Source of the DNA: Clostridium_AD sp050717535 | GTDB lineage: Bacteria > Bacillota > Clostridia > Clostridiales > Clostridiaceae | Reading direction: 5' to 3' | NCBI RefSeq assembly: GCF_050717535.1 | Contig: NZ_JBOITM010000066.1 | Coordinates: forward strand, 1-64,000 | DNA: 64,000 nt | Shown here: piece by piece, positions 35,143-44,763 of the stretch | Numbering within the stretch: position 1 is the stretch's first letter | Layout: every line of letters begins with the position of its first letter | Position numbers and translations under genes: made by a program | The notes under the pieces: model-generated | Seen by the model: the letters and a program-made list of their open reading frames with translations, nothing else | Told to the model about the DNA's origin: nothing | Databases searched by the model: none

Positions 35143-35272
35143 AATTAATTTTCTTTTGTGGTAAGAATTAATTTTCTATTGTGGTAAGAATTAATTTTCT
35201 ATTGTGGTAAGAATTATTTTTGTTTATGGCTAGAATTATTTTTGTTTATAGCTAGAATTATTTTTGTGTGTG
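35143..35272 (+). repeat. Two adjoining tandem repeats of 23 and 22 bp
   Basis: Three 23-bp units (35143, 35166, 35189; AATTAATTTTCTATTGTGGT-type) are followed by two full 22-bp units (35212, 35234; AATTATTTTTGTTTAT-GCTAG) and a partial third. The two unit types resemble each other and presumably share an origin. They lie between the divergent ChrA and YaaR genes in a 0.5-kb stretch with no gene. There is no spacer pattern, so this is not a CRISPR array. Confidence 0.85.
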
Positions 35273-35450
35273 TATATTTTTTTGCTGAAAGTTCGTTATA
35301 ATAGATGTAACAATATAATTAATGTATCTGAGGAAAATATAAATTAAATATACAAAAGAAACTAGCATGTTTGTTTATTATTTTTTGAAGATGACTAAAA
35401 ATAAAAACTAATAAAGGAACTGATAAGTAAACTAGGGGGTGAAAGAGATT

Positions 35451-35873
35451 ATGGAAATATCAAGGGCTAGAAGAAATTCCAATGTTGCACCGGATAAAAA
35501 GAGTATATCTAGTAAAAAAGATTTTTCTCAAAACTTTAGCTTTGCTAGGCAACAAAAATCAGAACAGCAATTGAAGGATATGATGGAGGATATAAAGAAG
35601 AAAGGGAATAGATTAAGTATTACAAAATGTTTTGCAGATGTTAAAGCATATAAAAATTTAATTAGAGAATACCTGGATTCTGTCTTAAAACATATGTACG
35701 AGGTTAAAAAGGACATCAGCTTTTGGCAAACACAGTATTTTATAACCGTGGAAACTGTGGATGTAAAACTAGAGGAACTTACGCAAATGTTATTAAGTCA
35801 AGAAAAACAGAATCTTGACGTAGCAAATACTATTGATGAAATTGCAGGACTTATAGTGGATATTTACAAGTAA
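35451..35873 (+). CDS. YaaR family protein (DUF327)
   Basis: 140 residues, mostly helical, with the family core LREYLDSVL-like segment (here IREYLDSVLKHMYEVKKDISF) and a C-terminal VDVKLEELTQMLLSQEK helix. YaaR proteins are small cytoplasmic proteins of Firmicutes with no proven activity. The ATG at 35451 is 12 bases after AGGGGG; a GTG four codons earlier overlaps that site. A large palindromic element follows the gene. Confidence 0.8.
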   Translation: MEISRARRNSNVAPDKKSISSKKDFSQNFSFARQQKSEQQLKDMMEDIKKKGNRLSITKCFADVKAYKNLIREYLDSVLKHMYEVKKDISFWQTQYFITVETVDVKLEELTQMLLSQEKQNLDVANTIDEIAGLIVDIYK

Positions 35874-35877
35874 AGAT

Positions 35878-36156
35878 TAAAAAGATATATATTACTACTA
35901 ATGCAGTCGCTTCGCTAAGAACTCCTAATTTTATTTTTAATTAAGATGCTAAGAAACATAAACTCGCTATCCCCTTAGTATTCCTCATGGGCGCACAACA
36001 ATTCTCAATTGTTGTGTGCTCAAACATATGTTTCTCTTAACGCATCTTAATTAAAAATAAAATAAGAAGTTCTAAAGCTTGCTCCAATGCATTATACGTA
36101 ATATATATCTTTTTTTACGTATAACGCATCTTAATTAAAAATAAAATATGGAGTTC
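35878..36156. repeat. Long nested palindromic element (member A)
   Basis: Outer arms 35878-35902 and 36084-36113 (AAAAAGATATATATTAC... with its complement) enclose inner 32-bp arms 35917-35948 and 36041-36072 (beginning AGAACTCCTAATTTTATT). A 10-bp hairpin (CACAACAATT/AATTGTTGTG, about 35994-36015) sits in the centre. The right inner arm is repeated in direct orientation at 36125-36156. The GCTTGCTC-AATGCA segment with the TAATATATA arm also occurs in the element at 52034-52111. Confidence 0.75.
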
Positions 36157-36198
36157 TAGGGCTATAGCCACTTATTGTAGATTTAAACAAACAACTAA

Positions 36199-36227
36199 GC
36201 ACATAACAATAGATAATTGTTATGTGC
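36199..36227 (-). terminator. Terminator of nadE
   Basis: GCACATAACAAT (36199-36210) pairs with ATTGTTATGTGC (36216-36227). On the minus strand it is followed by a T-rich run (TTAGTTGTTTGTTT). It begins 11 bases past the nadE stop. Confidence 0.75.
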
Positions 36228-36238
36228 TCAGTTAATTT

Positions 36239-38149
36239 CTAAAGGAAAGAATTATAACTAGCATCAGAAGGCATTCTAAGATCTCCCCTTGGAGATACAC
36301 TTATAGTTCCAACTTTTGGACCATCTGGTAGAACTGAACGTTTAAATTGTTGGGTAAAGAATCTTTTTATAAATTTATCTAGCCATTTAACGATTTCCTC
36401 CTGGTCGTAATCAGTTTTAAAGGCTTGTTTAGCTAAGAATAATATTTTATTAGGAGTAGTTCCCTGCTTCATAAAATAATAGAGGAAAAAGTCATGCAGT
36501 TCATATGGACCGACTATGTCCTCAGTCTTTTGAGCGATTTCGCCATTTTTATCTTTGGGTAGAAGTTCTGGACTTACAGGAGTGTCAAGGATATCTAAAA
36601 GAATATCTGTAACTTCTACTGAGGCTTCTTTATCTGCTACATACTTAACTAAATATCTCACTAAAGTCTTAGGAATTGAGCAGTTTACAGAGTACATAGA
36701 CATGTGATCTCCATTATATGTGCACCAACCTAAGGCAAGCTCAGATAAATCTCCTGTTCCTATTAATAAGCCACCTTCTTTATTAGCAAGGTCCATAAGA
36801 ATTTGTGTTCTTTCTCTTGCTTGAACATTTTCATAAGTTACATCATGTTTTTCTGCTGGATGGCTTATGTCTTTAAAATGTAGAAGGCAAGCTTCCACTA
36901 TATTTATTTCCCTAAACTCTGTACCTAAGTTTTTACATAGGTCTACCGCATTCTTATAGGTTCTATCTGTAGTTCCAAAACCGGGCATAGTGATAGTAAT
37001 AATATTTTTTCGTGGTAACTTTAGCATGTCAAAGGTTTTAACTATAACAAGTAGTGCTAAAGTCGAATCAAGGCCTCCAGAAATACCAATTATCGCTTTT
37101 TTAAGCCCAGTATATGAAAATCTTTTGGCAAGAGCTGAGGATTGAATATTAAAAATTTCCTTGCAACGTATTTCTCGCAAATGCTCATCAGAAGGAACAA
37201 AGGGATGCTTATCGATATATCTATCAAAAATTCCTAAATCTGCGTTTGAAAATTTAAAAGGTATTTCACATACTTCAAAAGGACATATGGACTTACTGTT
37301 TCTAAAACTTGTGTTTTTTAATCTTTCACTGTTTAATTTATCTATATCAATAATAGAAGTGATAATTTCATTTTCCCTTTGAAATCTATTATTCTCTTTC
37401 AATAGTAGTCCATTTTCACTAATCAAAAGATGACCGCTGAAAAGCAAGTCTGTAGAGGATTCAAAAACACCAGAGGATGCATATAAATATGAACACATAC
37501 ATCGTGCACTCTGAGATGAAACTAAGGATCTTCTGTAATCAGCCTTACTAACTAGTTCGTTAGAGGCAGATAAATTAGCAATTATATTTGCACCTTGAAG
37601 AGCTAAATAGCTACTAGGAGGAATGGTTACCCAAAGATCTTCGCAAATCTCAAAACCAAATTTAATCTTATCACAGGTGAATAATAAATTTGTTCCAAAG
37701 GGGATGCTACTTGCAAAAGAAAGATTTACAGTTTTTGATGTTATGCCAAGACCCTCAGTAAACCATCTTTTTTCATAAAATTCCGAGTAATTTGGAATAT
37801 AGCTTTTTGGTACGATTCCTAAAATATTGCCGTTAAATATTACATAGGCGCAATTATATAGGCAATTATTAAAATATAGTGGAGCTCCTATAGCAATTAA
37901 TATATCTTTGTCTTTAGAAAACTCACATAGGGATTGAATTGCTCTTTCAGATTTTTTAAGTAATTCTTGTTGTAAAAATAAATCAGCACAGGTGTAGGCT
38001 GTTATACTAAGTTCTGGAAAAACTATAAATTTTGATTTTTGTTTTAAGGATTCTTCGATGCAATTTTTTATGTTAATTAAATTAAATTCTATATCTGCTA
38101 CATTAACGATTGGACAAGCAGCAGAAACTTTTATAAAAGAAGTATCCAA
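36239..38149 (-). CDS. nadE: Glutamine-dependent NAD+ synthetase
   Basis: 636 residues in two domains. The N-terminal nitrilase-type glutaminase domain (about 1-300) has the catalytic triad surroundings FPELSITAY (Glu), VPKSYIPNY (Lys) and FEICEDLWV (Cys). The C-terminal synthetase domain has the ATP-binding P-loop GISGGLDSTLAL near residue 355 and GTGDLSELALGW. It amidates nicotinic acid adenine dinucleotide to NAD+, using ammonia channelled from glutamine. Monocistronic with its own terminator. Confidence 0.95.
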   Translation of the reverse strand: MDTSFIKVSAACPIVNVADIEFNLINIKNCIEESLKQKSKFIVFPELSITAYTCADLFLQQELLKKSERAIQSLCEFSKDKDILIAIGAPLYFNNCLYNCAYVIFNGNILGIVPKSYIPNYSEFYEKRWFTEGLGITSKTVNLSFASSIPFGTNLLFTCDKIKFGFEICEDLWVTIPPSSYLALQGANIIANLSASNELVSKADYRRSLVSSQSARCMCSYLYASSGVFESSTDLLFSGHLLISENGLLLKENNRFQRENEIITSIIDIDKLNSERLKNTSFRNSKSICPFEVCEIPFKFSNADLGIFDRYIDKHPFVPSDEHLREIRCKEIFNIQSSALAKRFSYTGLKKAIIGISGGLDSTLALLVIVKTFDMLKLPRKNIITITMPGFGTTDRTYKNAVDLCKNLGTEFREINIVEACLLHFKDISHPAEKHDVTYENVQARERTQILMDLANKEGGLLIGTGDLSELALGWCTYNGDHMSMYSVNCSIPKTLVRYLVKYVADKEASVEVTDILLDILDTPVSPELLPKDKNGEIAQKTEDIVGPYELHDFFLYYFMKQGTTPNKILFLAKQAFKTDYDQEEIVKWLDKFIKRFFTQQFKRSVLPDGPKVGTISVSPRGDLRMPSDASYNSFL

Positions 38150-38566
38150 ACTAATTCACGACCTTTCTTTTGTTTATGGAATATAGTATTTGTATATTTG
38201 TCTTTATATAGTCAATGTTACTAAAATTATAACATTATCTTAGATATATTAGTAGCAAGGGTTAATGATTATTATTATAATAAATGTATAGGAAACAATA
38301 ATTATGGAACTATAAGATTTGGTAGTATACTTAATGTAAGTAAAGAAAAAATAATATGGTTAAGTCTAATAATGCAGTTTCTAGCCGTTTTCAATGGCTC
38401 TATTGTTTAAATGGTAATTAGCCGTCCCTATCATTTGGACTATATTAAACCAAAATAATAAATTTGTATTATATTATATAAAAAAGAGATATACTAATAA
38501 TAGCAATTGGTAATATTTTAATGGTTATAACGCATTATGTTAGATTTCTGAAAGGGGGAATACAAT
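38150..38566. other. Gene-free stretch between nadE and nfeD
   Basis: 417 bases of AT-rich DNA between divergent genes. It should hold both promoters. I see a GCCGTCCC run near 38423 that recalls the reverse of the GGGGACGG repeat, but no convincing ORF or riboswitch. Confidence 0.5.
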
Positions 38567-38995
38567 ATGGAATGGACGCCAATGATATTTTGGATTATTG
38601 TAGCATTAGGGGCACTAGCTATTGATATTGCTACGAGTGCTTTCTTGTTTATATGGTTTGCTGTGGGTGCAATTGCAGCAATAATTGCTATAGCGTTAAA
38701 TGCACCAATAAGTACACAAGCAATCATTTTTGTTGCAGTAAGTGCGGCGACTATGGCTGTTGGATATCCTATAGTCAAAAAGACAATAAAGAAAACTGTA
38801 AAGAAAACACTGACTATGGAAGAAGCATATATTGGAAATGAATTTACAATAACTAAAGACATTGATATAAAAGCGCATATTAAATTCCAAGGAATTTATT
38901 GGACTGTAAAAAATGTAGGAAAACCTTTGACAAAAGGCGACTTGGTTCAAATTATTGGGATAGAAGGAAATAAATTATTGATAGAGAAAGTATAA
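38567..38995 (+). CDS. NfeD-like membrane protein (short form)
   Basis: 142 residues: membrane helices near 5-22, 26-45 and 50-66, then a C-terminal OB-fold (about 80-142; GNEFTITKDIDI...GDLVQIIGIEGNKLLIEK). Short NfeD proteins occur next to stomatin/prohibitin genes and help organise membrane microdomains. The stomatin-like gene starts 31 bases downstream, which confirms the pair. Ribosome site AAAGGGGG. Confidence 0.88.
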   Translation: MEWTPMIFWIIVALGALAIDIATSAFLFIWFAVGAIAAIIAIALNAPISTQAIIFVAVSAATMAVGYPIVKKTIKKTVKKTLTMEEAYIGNEFTITKDIDIKAHIKFQGIYWTVKNVGKPLTKGDLVQIIGIEGNKLLIEKV

Positions 38996-39025
38996 GGTGT
39001 ATTAAAATTTAAGGAGGAATTTATA

Positions 39026-40024
39026 ATGGGAACGATTATAGGCTTAGTTTTATTATTAATATTAGTTATAATCATTATATCATCTATTAAAATTGTTAAT
39101 ACTGGATCCATATGTTTAGTGGAAAGGTTTGGTCAGTTTCATAGAACATTAGAACCGGGTTGGCATTTAATAATTCCATTTGCAGACTATGTTAGAAGAA
39201 GAATTTCTACGAAGCAGCAAATACTTGACATACAACCACAGAATGTTATAACTAAGGATAATGTAAATATATCAATTGATAATGTTATATTTTATAAGGT
39301 TATTAACTCAAAGGATGCAGTGTACAATATTGAGGATTATAAATCAGGTATAGTGTACTCAACTATAACTAATATGAGAAATATTGTGGGAGATATGACT
39401 TTAGATGATGTATTATCAGGAAGAGATAGAATAAATTTAAGACTTCTTGAAATAATCGACGAAATTACTGATGCTTATGGAATTAAAATACTATCTGTAG
39501 AAATTAAAAATATTATTCCACCATCTGAAATTCAACAGGCTATGGAAAAACAAATGAGAGCAGAGAGAGATAAGAGAGCATTTATTCTTACAGCAGAAGG
39601 TGAAAAGCAAAGCCAAATTGAAAGAGCAGAAGGACATAAACAAGCACAAATATTAAATGCTGAAGCTGAAAAAGAAGCAAATATTAGACGTGCAGAAGGA
39701 ATGAAAGAATCACAACTTCTTGAAGCAGAAGGTAAGGCTAAAGCTATTCAGGCTATTGCAGTTGCAGAAGCAGATGCAATAAGAAAAGTAAACTCGGCTA
39801 TTATAGAATCAGGTACAAACGAAACAGTAATAGCATTAAAGCAAATTGAAGCTCTTAAAGAAATGGCTAAGAACCCAGCTAATAAGCTTATACTTCCAAA
39901 TGAGACATTGTCAAGTTTAGGTAGCATATCAGCTATAGCCGAAATGTTAAAAATGACTAAACATGTTGAAAATAAACCAATGGATAATAAAACACTTGGA
40001 AATATCTCCACTGAAAAGAAATAA
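39026..40024 (+). CDS. SPFH/stomatin-like membrane protein
   Basis: 332 residues: an N-terminal membrane anchor (about 3-22), an SPFH domain (about 25-210; VERFGQFHRTLEPGWHLIIPF is the stomatin signature) and a coiled-coil C-terminal region rich in Ala-Glu repeats (AEGEKQSQIERAEGHKQ). Such proteins oligomerise on the inner membrane face and scaffold microdomains, usually with NfeD. Ribosome site AAGGAGG. A bidirectional terminator follows. Confidence 0.92.
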   Translation: MGTIIGLVLLLILVIIIISSIKIVNTGSICLVERFGQFHRTLEPGWHLIIPFADYVRRRISTKQQILDIQPQNVITKDNVNISIDNVIFYKVINSKDAVYNIEDYKSGIVYSTITNMRNIVGDMTLDDVLSGRDRINLRLLEIIDEITDAYGIKILSVEIKNIIPPSEIQQAMEKQMRAERDKRAFILTAEGEKQSQIERAEGHKQAQILNAEAEKEANIRRAEGMKESQLLEAEGKAKAIQAIAVAEADAIRKVNSAIIESGTNETVIALKQIEALKEMAKNPANKLILPNETLSSLGSISAIAEMLKMTKHVENKPMDNKTLGNISTEKK

Positions 40025-40059
40025 ATATAGAACAATTTAATGTAAAATAATTCAACATA

Positions 40060-40091
40060 AAAATAAAGCCTGAGAAATCAGGCTTTATTTT
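40060..40091. terminator. Bidirectional terminator overlapping the end of the flavin reductase gene
   Basis: AAAATAAAGCCTGA / TCAGGCTTTATTTT with a GAAA loop. The stop codon of the minus-strand gene (40078-40080) is part of the right arm. Confidence 0.88.
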
Positions 40092-40695
40092 TATGTTTTG
40101 CTTTGTTATTTTTCTTTAATTCCTTGTTGCTCTTTTTCTGAATTGAATAACCAAATTTACCTAGAGGTTTAGAATTAACACTAAAATATTCACCATGAGA
40201 ATAAGTAATAAGATCTGCACTTTCAAAATGAATTTTTCCATTATAATCTATTAAGGTATTATCTACATGGGTATTCACAATCTCGGCTAAAAACAAATCG
40301 TGGCTACCTAGAGGAGTAATACTTTTAACTACGCATTCTAGAGATATAAGGCATTCGGAAATTAATGGCGAGGTGATATCCTTGCTGTTTTCCGTAGTAA
40401 AGTTCATTTCTTTAATTTTATCTATTTGTTTACCTGAGCGTACTCCGCAATAATCAACTTGTCTAACCATTTTTGAACTAGGTAGATTTACTACAAAATT
40501 ACCACTTTCTTTTATATAATCATAGGAAAGTCTTTCAGGTTTTATGGATACAGTTATCATTGGGGGCTTAGTACAAGCAGTTCCTATCCATGCCACTGTA
40601 AAGACATTTATTTTGCCCTCTTTATTTTTTGAGGTGATTAATACTACTGGAACAGGGTTTAACATTGCACTGCCTTTAAAAATAGTCTTTGTCAT
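40078..40695 (-). CDS. Flavin reductase-like FMN-binding protein
   Basis: 205 residues of the flavin reductase/flavoredoxin fold. Visible motifs are NPVPVVLITSKNKEGK, FTVAWIGTACTKPPMITVSI (flavin-binding) and GNFVVNLPSSKMVRQVDYCG. Members bind FMN and pass electrons from NAD(P)H or other redox proteins. The specific partner is not evident. The lysine-rich tail (KKSNKELKKNNKAKHKNKA) is unusual and may contact nucleic acid or membrane. Convergent with the stomatin gene. Confidence 0.85.
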   Translation of the reverse strand: MTKTIFKGSAMLNPVPVVLITSKNKEGKINVFTVAWIGTACTKPPMITVSIKPERLSYDYIKESGNFVVNLPSSKMVRQVDYCGVRSGKQIDKIKEMNFTTENSKDITSPLISECLISLECVVKSITPLGSHDLFLAEIVNTHVDNTLIDYNGKIHFESADLITYSHGEYFSVNSKPLGKFGYSIQKKSNKELKKNNKAKHKNKA

Positions 40696-40999
40696 ATATG
40701 TTCACTCCTATATCTTTAACTTATGTAGCAGATTTTTCATATCATTTATATATTATTTATTTCTCTATAACATTATCCATTATACAATACCTTCAAAGAT
40801 TTATAAAGTTATGGAATTCACTAAAAAAAAGTTTACTTAAAAAGTAAAAAATGTAATTATATTGTAACTATATATAATTTGTAATGGTTTATAATATATA
40901 TAAATGATAATAAAATTTTAAATTACACAAATTATACTTTTCAACAAAAGATAGATATTTAAAATAAAAAATATTATATATTGAAAGGTAGGAATTATT

Positions 41000-43333
41000 A
41001 TGAATAGAAAAAAAATATTTTCAATAATATTAGCAGCGGCAGTAGCATTTACTGCTACTGCTTCAACTTTTACAAATGTTACTACTAATGCTAAACCACA
41101 AATTATGCCAATTATAAAAACAAACACGGCTAAAACTGCAATGACAACAAGCAACGCAAATAATAGCCAAGATGAAAAAAATGTTAAAATATCAAAAGAT
41201 AAAGCAAAAGAAATAGCAAAGGGAATAATGAAAACATATTTTAGAACAGAAATAGATGAGAGTAAATTCAATGCAACAAGTAATTTTAATACATCAAATT
41301 ATAATGGAATTAACGGTAGCTCTTGGAATATTAACTGGGATATGTATAATGCATCAAAAAGTATTAATATTAGTGTTACATTAAATGCGGAAACTGGTGA
41401 AGTTATTGCGGCAAGTAATTATGAACGTAAGACAAATGAAGAAAATACAGTTCCAACTGTGACTGCAAAGGAAGCAGGAAAGATTAGTGATGAATTTGTC
41501 GAAAAAATTGGAGCTAAAAAAAATAGGGAATATAATAAAAAAGATAATAATAATTTAGGATATTATGGATCGCCTAATTATAATTTCAGTTATATAAATA
41601 AAGTTAATGGTATAGAATTTGATGGTAATAGCATTAATATAGAAGTTGATGGTGTATCTGGCAAGGTGGTTTCTTACTATAATAATTGGAATGCAGATTT
41701 GAAATTTCCAGAGATTAAAGGTGTAATAGATTCTAAAACTGCAGTTGAAGCTTTTAAAGCTGAAGCCAAAATGTCTTTAAAATACATGGCTTTCACACAA
41801 AATTATAGGTATTATGAAAATAAAAGAGATGTAAAATTATTGTATGTTCCAGAATTTAATAAAGGAAATGTGTTAGATGCTAAAGATGGAAAGTTCATTG
41901 ATCCCTTTAATAATGTTAACGGTTCAGTAAAAAAAGATTTAAATGAAAAAGAAAAATCAGATTTTTATGGTAAAGCAAAAGTTATAACTAATAGAGAAAA
42001 GGCAATAGAAGAAGAGGAAGCAGGAACTATAATAAAAAGTTTCATAAATAAAATTTATGGTGAGGGTTATGTAATTCAAGGGCTAGCATATCAAGAATTT
42101 TCTGAAAATGTTGGAAGTTCAAGTAATAAAACTTGGAGTGCGTCGTTTAATAAAGGAAATGTAGTAAATTCCAACGAAGGTGGGAATGTATCAATAGATG
42201 CTTTAACTGGAGAAATAGTGAACTCTTATAAATATTCAAATGAAGATTATAATAGTAGTGAAAAATTTACAGCTAAATTATCTTGGAATGATGCATATAC
42301 TAAGGCGCTTGATGCAGTCGCAAAGTATTATCCTGATAAAATAAAACAAATAAAAACAGAGCAAATTCATTATCTCTATAGTGATTATGACAAGATGGGG
42401 GAAAGAAGTTATTATTTCAACTTTACAAGAATTGAGAATGGCATAGAATTCAATGAAAATGGTGTAAATATTGGCTTTAGTGCTGTAACTGGCGATATGA
42501 ATAGTTTAAATTGTAATTGGGATAATACCATTAAATTTCCGGAAATAAAAAATGCTATAAGTGCAAAGAATGCAAATGATTTACTATATAGTAAATATAA
42601 ACCGATACTTGTTTATACACAAATAAATAAAAGTGTTAATCCCGAAAAACCAGAATTAGAAATAAAGCTTGCTTATAAACTAAGTGATAATAATGGAATG
42701 TATGACTATACAAATATTGACGCACTTACTGGAAAGTTCTTAAATTACAATGGTGAAAATATTGACCCAAATATAGAATTGTTCAAAGAAAAAATTAAAG
42801 GTAGTAAGGCAGAAAAGGAGCTAAGCATTTTAGCATCTAAAGGATTAATAGAGACTGCTGATTTTAAATTAGACAAAAAAATCACTCAAATTGACTTAAT
42901 TAAAATGTTAGTAAATGCAAGGGGCTATACACCATATATGGCAGAAAAAACAGCAGATTTAAAATTCTCAAATATTGTAAAATCTGATGTAAACTATAAA
43001 TATCTTCAAATGGCTGTATCCTATGGAATTATGGAGAACTCAAAAGGTAAATTTATAGGGGATAAATTAGTTACTAGAGAAGAACTGGCTAAAACATTAG
43101 TTAAATATACTAATTATAGTAAACTGGCTGACCACAGTGAATTGTTTAAAATTAATTATAGTGATGCAAGTAAAATAAGTAAGGGTAATTCGGGATATGT
43201 AGCTATTGCAGCAGCATTTGGTTTTATAAAAATAGAAAACAACGAATCTAAGCCAAAGGACAATGCCACAATGGAACAATTAGCTGTAGGTGTATATAAC
43301 GCACTTAATAACGTAAGAAATACACAATACTAA
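41000..43333 (+). CDS. Secreted YcdB/YcdC-repeat protein with SLH domains
   Basis: 777 residues. A signal peptide (KKIFSIILAAAVAFTATASTFTNVTTNA, about 3-31) is followed by two YcdB/YcdC-type (PepSY-like) repeats of about 250 residues each. Each carries the GIEF-GNSINIEVDGVSGKVVSY-like strand pair and a DALTGE motif. C-terminal SLH-type repeats (from about 590; KEKIKGSKAEKELSILASKGLI, AVSYGIMENSKG) would anchor it to the wall or S-layer. Function unknown; PepSY-like domains are thought to inhibit or bind peptidases. Monocistronic. Confidence 0.85.
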   Translation: MNRKKIFSIILAAAVAFTATASTFTNVTTNAKPQIMPIIKTNTAKTAMTTSNANNSQDEKNVKISKDKAKEIAKGIMKTYFRTEIDESKFNATSNFNTSNYNGINGSSWNINWDMYNASKSINISVTLNAETGEVIAASNYERKTNEENTVPTVTAKEAGKISDEFVEKIGAKKNREYNKKDNNNLGYYGSPNYNFSYINKVNGIEFDGNSINIEVDGVSGKVVSYYNNWNADLKFPEIKGVIDSKTAVEAFKAEAKMSLKYMAFTQNYRYYENKRDVKLLYVPEFNKGNVLDAKDGKFIDPFNNVNGSVKKDLNEKEKSDFYGKAKVITNREKAIEEEEAGTIIKSFINKIYGEGYVIQGLAYQEFSENVGSSSNKTWSASFNKGNVVNSNEGGNVSIDALTGEIVNSYKYSNEDYNSSEKFTAKLSWNDAYTKALDAVAKYYPDKIKQIKTEQIHYLYSDYDKMGERSYYFNFTRIENGIEFNENGVNIGFSAVTGDMNSLNCNWDNTIKFPEIKNAISAKNANDLLYSKYKPILVYTQINKSVNPEKPELEIKLAYKLSDNNGMYDYTNIDALTGKFLNYNGENIDPNIELFKEKIKGSKAEKELSILASKGLIETADFKLDKKITQIDLIKMLVNARGYTPYMAEKTADLKFSNIVKSDVNYKYLQMAVSYGIMENSKGKFIGDKLVTREELAKTLVKYTNYSKLADHSELFKINYSDASKISKGNSGYVAIAAAFGFIKIENNESKPKDNATMEQLAVGVYNALNNVRNTQY

Positions 43334-43443
43334 AAGAGAAAATGTCTAAATTGAAAAAAAATAGCTGTAAACACGAAGAAGTACAGGCGAAATATTTAAT
43401 ATTTATTTGAATAATATTGCTTTGCAAATGTATATTTTAGTGA

Positions 43444-43541
43444 TATAATTTTAATGAGAGTAAATATGAAATATGGCTAAGAGAAATGAGAGCCACACTA
43501 ATAAATCTGTTTAACGATAGACTTATTAAGTGTGGTTTTTT
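43444..43541 (+). ncRNA. Candidate small transcript ending in an intrinsic terminator
   Basis: A promoter-like pair, TTGCAA (43422-43427) and TATAAT (43444-43449) 16 bp apart, is followed about 45 bases later by the stem CCACACTAATAA / TTATTAAGTGTGG (one bulge) and TTTTTT (43536-43541). The RNA would run from about 43456 to 43541, with no ORF. It could be a small RNA or an attenuated leader of the hydrolase gene starting at 43656. Predicted from sequence only. Confidence 0.35.
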
Positions 43542-43655
43542 GTATTTAAATTTTCATCCGTATTAAAATATCTAACTAATCCTACTAGAATTTTATAGTT
43601 TTTGTGTCTAATTATAGTATTTTTATATAAAAAGTATAAATAGGGGGCTGGGGTT

Positions 43656-44603
43656 ATGAAAGTAGAAAATTTTAAGATTGTGGACAAAGGTAATTTGAAA
43701 ATATTTGTATATAAATGGCTACCAGATGAGAATGTACATGTTAAGGGGATAGTTCAGATAGCCCATGGAATGGCAGAAACAGCAGCGAGGTATGAATGCT
43801 TTGCAAAAGCTTTAACAAAAAATGGGTTTATTGTTTATGCTAATGACCATAGAGGACATGGGAAAACTGCAGGAGAAGTCTCCAAATTAGGGGATTTGGG
43901 TGAGGATGGTTTTAATTCAATGGTCCAAAATATGCATCAATTGAATGCAAGGATTAAAGAAGAAAATCAAAAATTACCTATATTTTTGTTTGGTCATAGT
44001 ATGGGATCGTTCTTAACACAAAGATATATTTGTTTATATGGAAATGAATTAAATGGTGCAATTATTTCAGGGTCTTGTGGTAAGCAGGGAATTACTGTAG
44101 ATATAGCAAGGATAATAGCAAAGGGTGAGATTAAGAAAATTGGAAGAGCTGGTAAAAGTAATAAATTAGATAAATTATCTTTTGGGAGTTATAACAATTC
44201 TTTTAAGCCTAATAGGACAGCATTTGATTGGCTAAGTAGTGATAATAAGCAAGTAGATAAATATATAGCTGATCCATTTTGTGGGACAGTCTTTACAGCG
44301 GGATTTTTCTATGACTTTTTAGGTGGACTAAAAAGTATAGCTGACAGCAAGGAAATTAAAAATATACCTAAAAATTTACCTGTTTATATTTTCTCAGGAG
44401 AAAAAGATCCTGTAGGAAAGAATGGTAAGGGCATTTTAAAACTTGTTAAGACATATAATGAACATGGAATGGTGGATTTAACTTATAAGCTTTACAAAGA
44501 TGGAAGGCATGAGATGCTTAATGAGATTAATAAGGAAGAAGTAATTGAGGATGTAATTAAGTGGCTTAATGAGCACATAAATAAAGAGTCAAATCTAAGT
44601 TAA
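43656..44603 (+). CDS. Alpha/beta hydrolase, monoacylglycerol lipase-like
   Basis: 315 residues of the serine-hydrolase fold (Hydrolase_4 type). The nucleophile elbow is GHSMGS near residue 115, the acid is probably Asp in FSGEKDPVG and the His is in DGRHEML. The N-terminal oxyanion motif is IAHGMAE, and DHRGHGKT is typical of lysophospholipase/monoglyceride lipases. No signal peptide, so it acts in the cytoplasm. Ribosome site AGGGGG. Monocistronic. Confidence 0.88.
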   Translation: MKVENFKIVDKGNLKIFVYKWLPDENVHVKGIVQIAHGMAETAARYECFAKALTKNGFIVYANDHRGHGKTAGEVSKLGDLGEDGFNSMVQNMHQLNARIKEENQKLPIFLFGHSMGSFLTQRYICLYGNELNGAIISGSCGKQGITVDIARIIAKGEIKKIGRAGKSNKLDKLSFGSYNNSFKPNRTAFDWLSSDNKQVDKYIADPFCGTVFTAGFFYDFLGGLKSIADSKEIKNIPKNLPVYIFSGEKDPVGKNGKGILKLVKTYNEHGMVDLTYKLYKDGRHEMLNEINKEEVIEDVIKWLNEHINKESNLS

Positions 44604-44690
44604 TCACTTTTTTCTTATAGTCTGCTATAACGAAAATGATATATTGCTAAAATGCTTTCACTTCGCCGTGTAATTCTAAAATTTATTTTA

Positions 44691-44756
44691 TTTGAAGTTG
44701 ATAAAAAATACAACTCGCTTCGCTCAAATATGTATTTTTATTCACGCAACTTCAAA
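44691..44756. repeat. Palindromic element (member B)
   Basis: Arms TTTGAAGTTG (44691-44700) and CAACTTCAAA (44747-44756) enclose a second stem AAAAATACA/TGTATTTTT, with the loop CTCGCTTCGCTC. The loop resembles the TCGCTTCGCT sequence of the element at 35.9 kb. It abuts the hydrogenase relic and may have been involved in its truncation. Confidence 0.6.
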
Positions 44757-44763
44757 TTTTGAA

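Noticed and set aside
35143..35272. CRISPR-like regular repeats
   Set aside because: Units are directly adjacent with no unique spacers and no cas genes nearby.
38653..38950. Extra frames on both strands across nfeD
   Set aside because: They are shadows of the NfeD coding sequence with odd composition and no ribosome sites.
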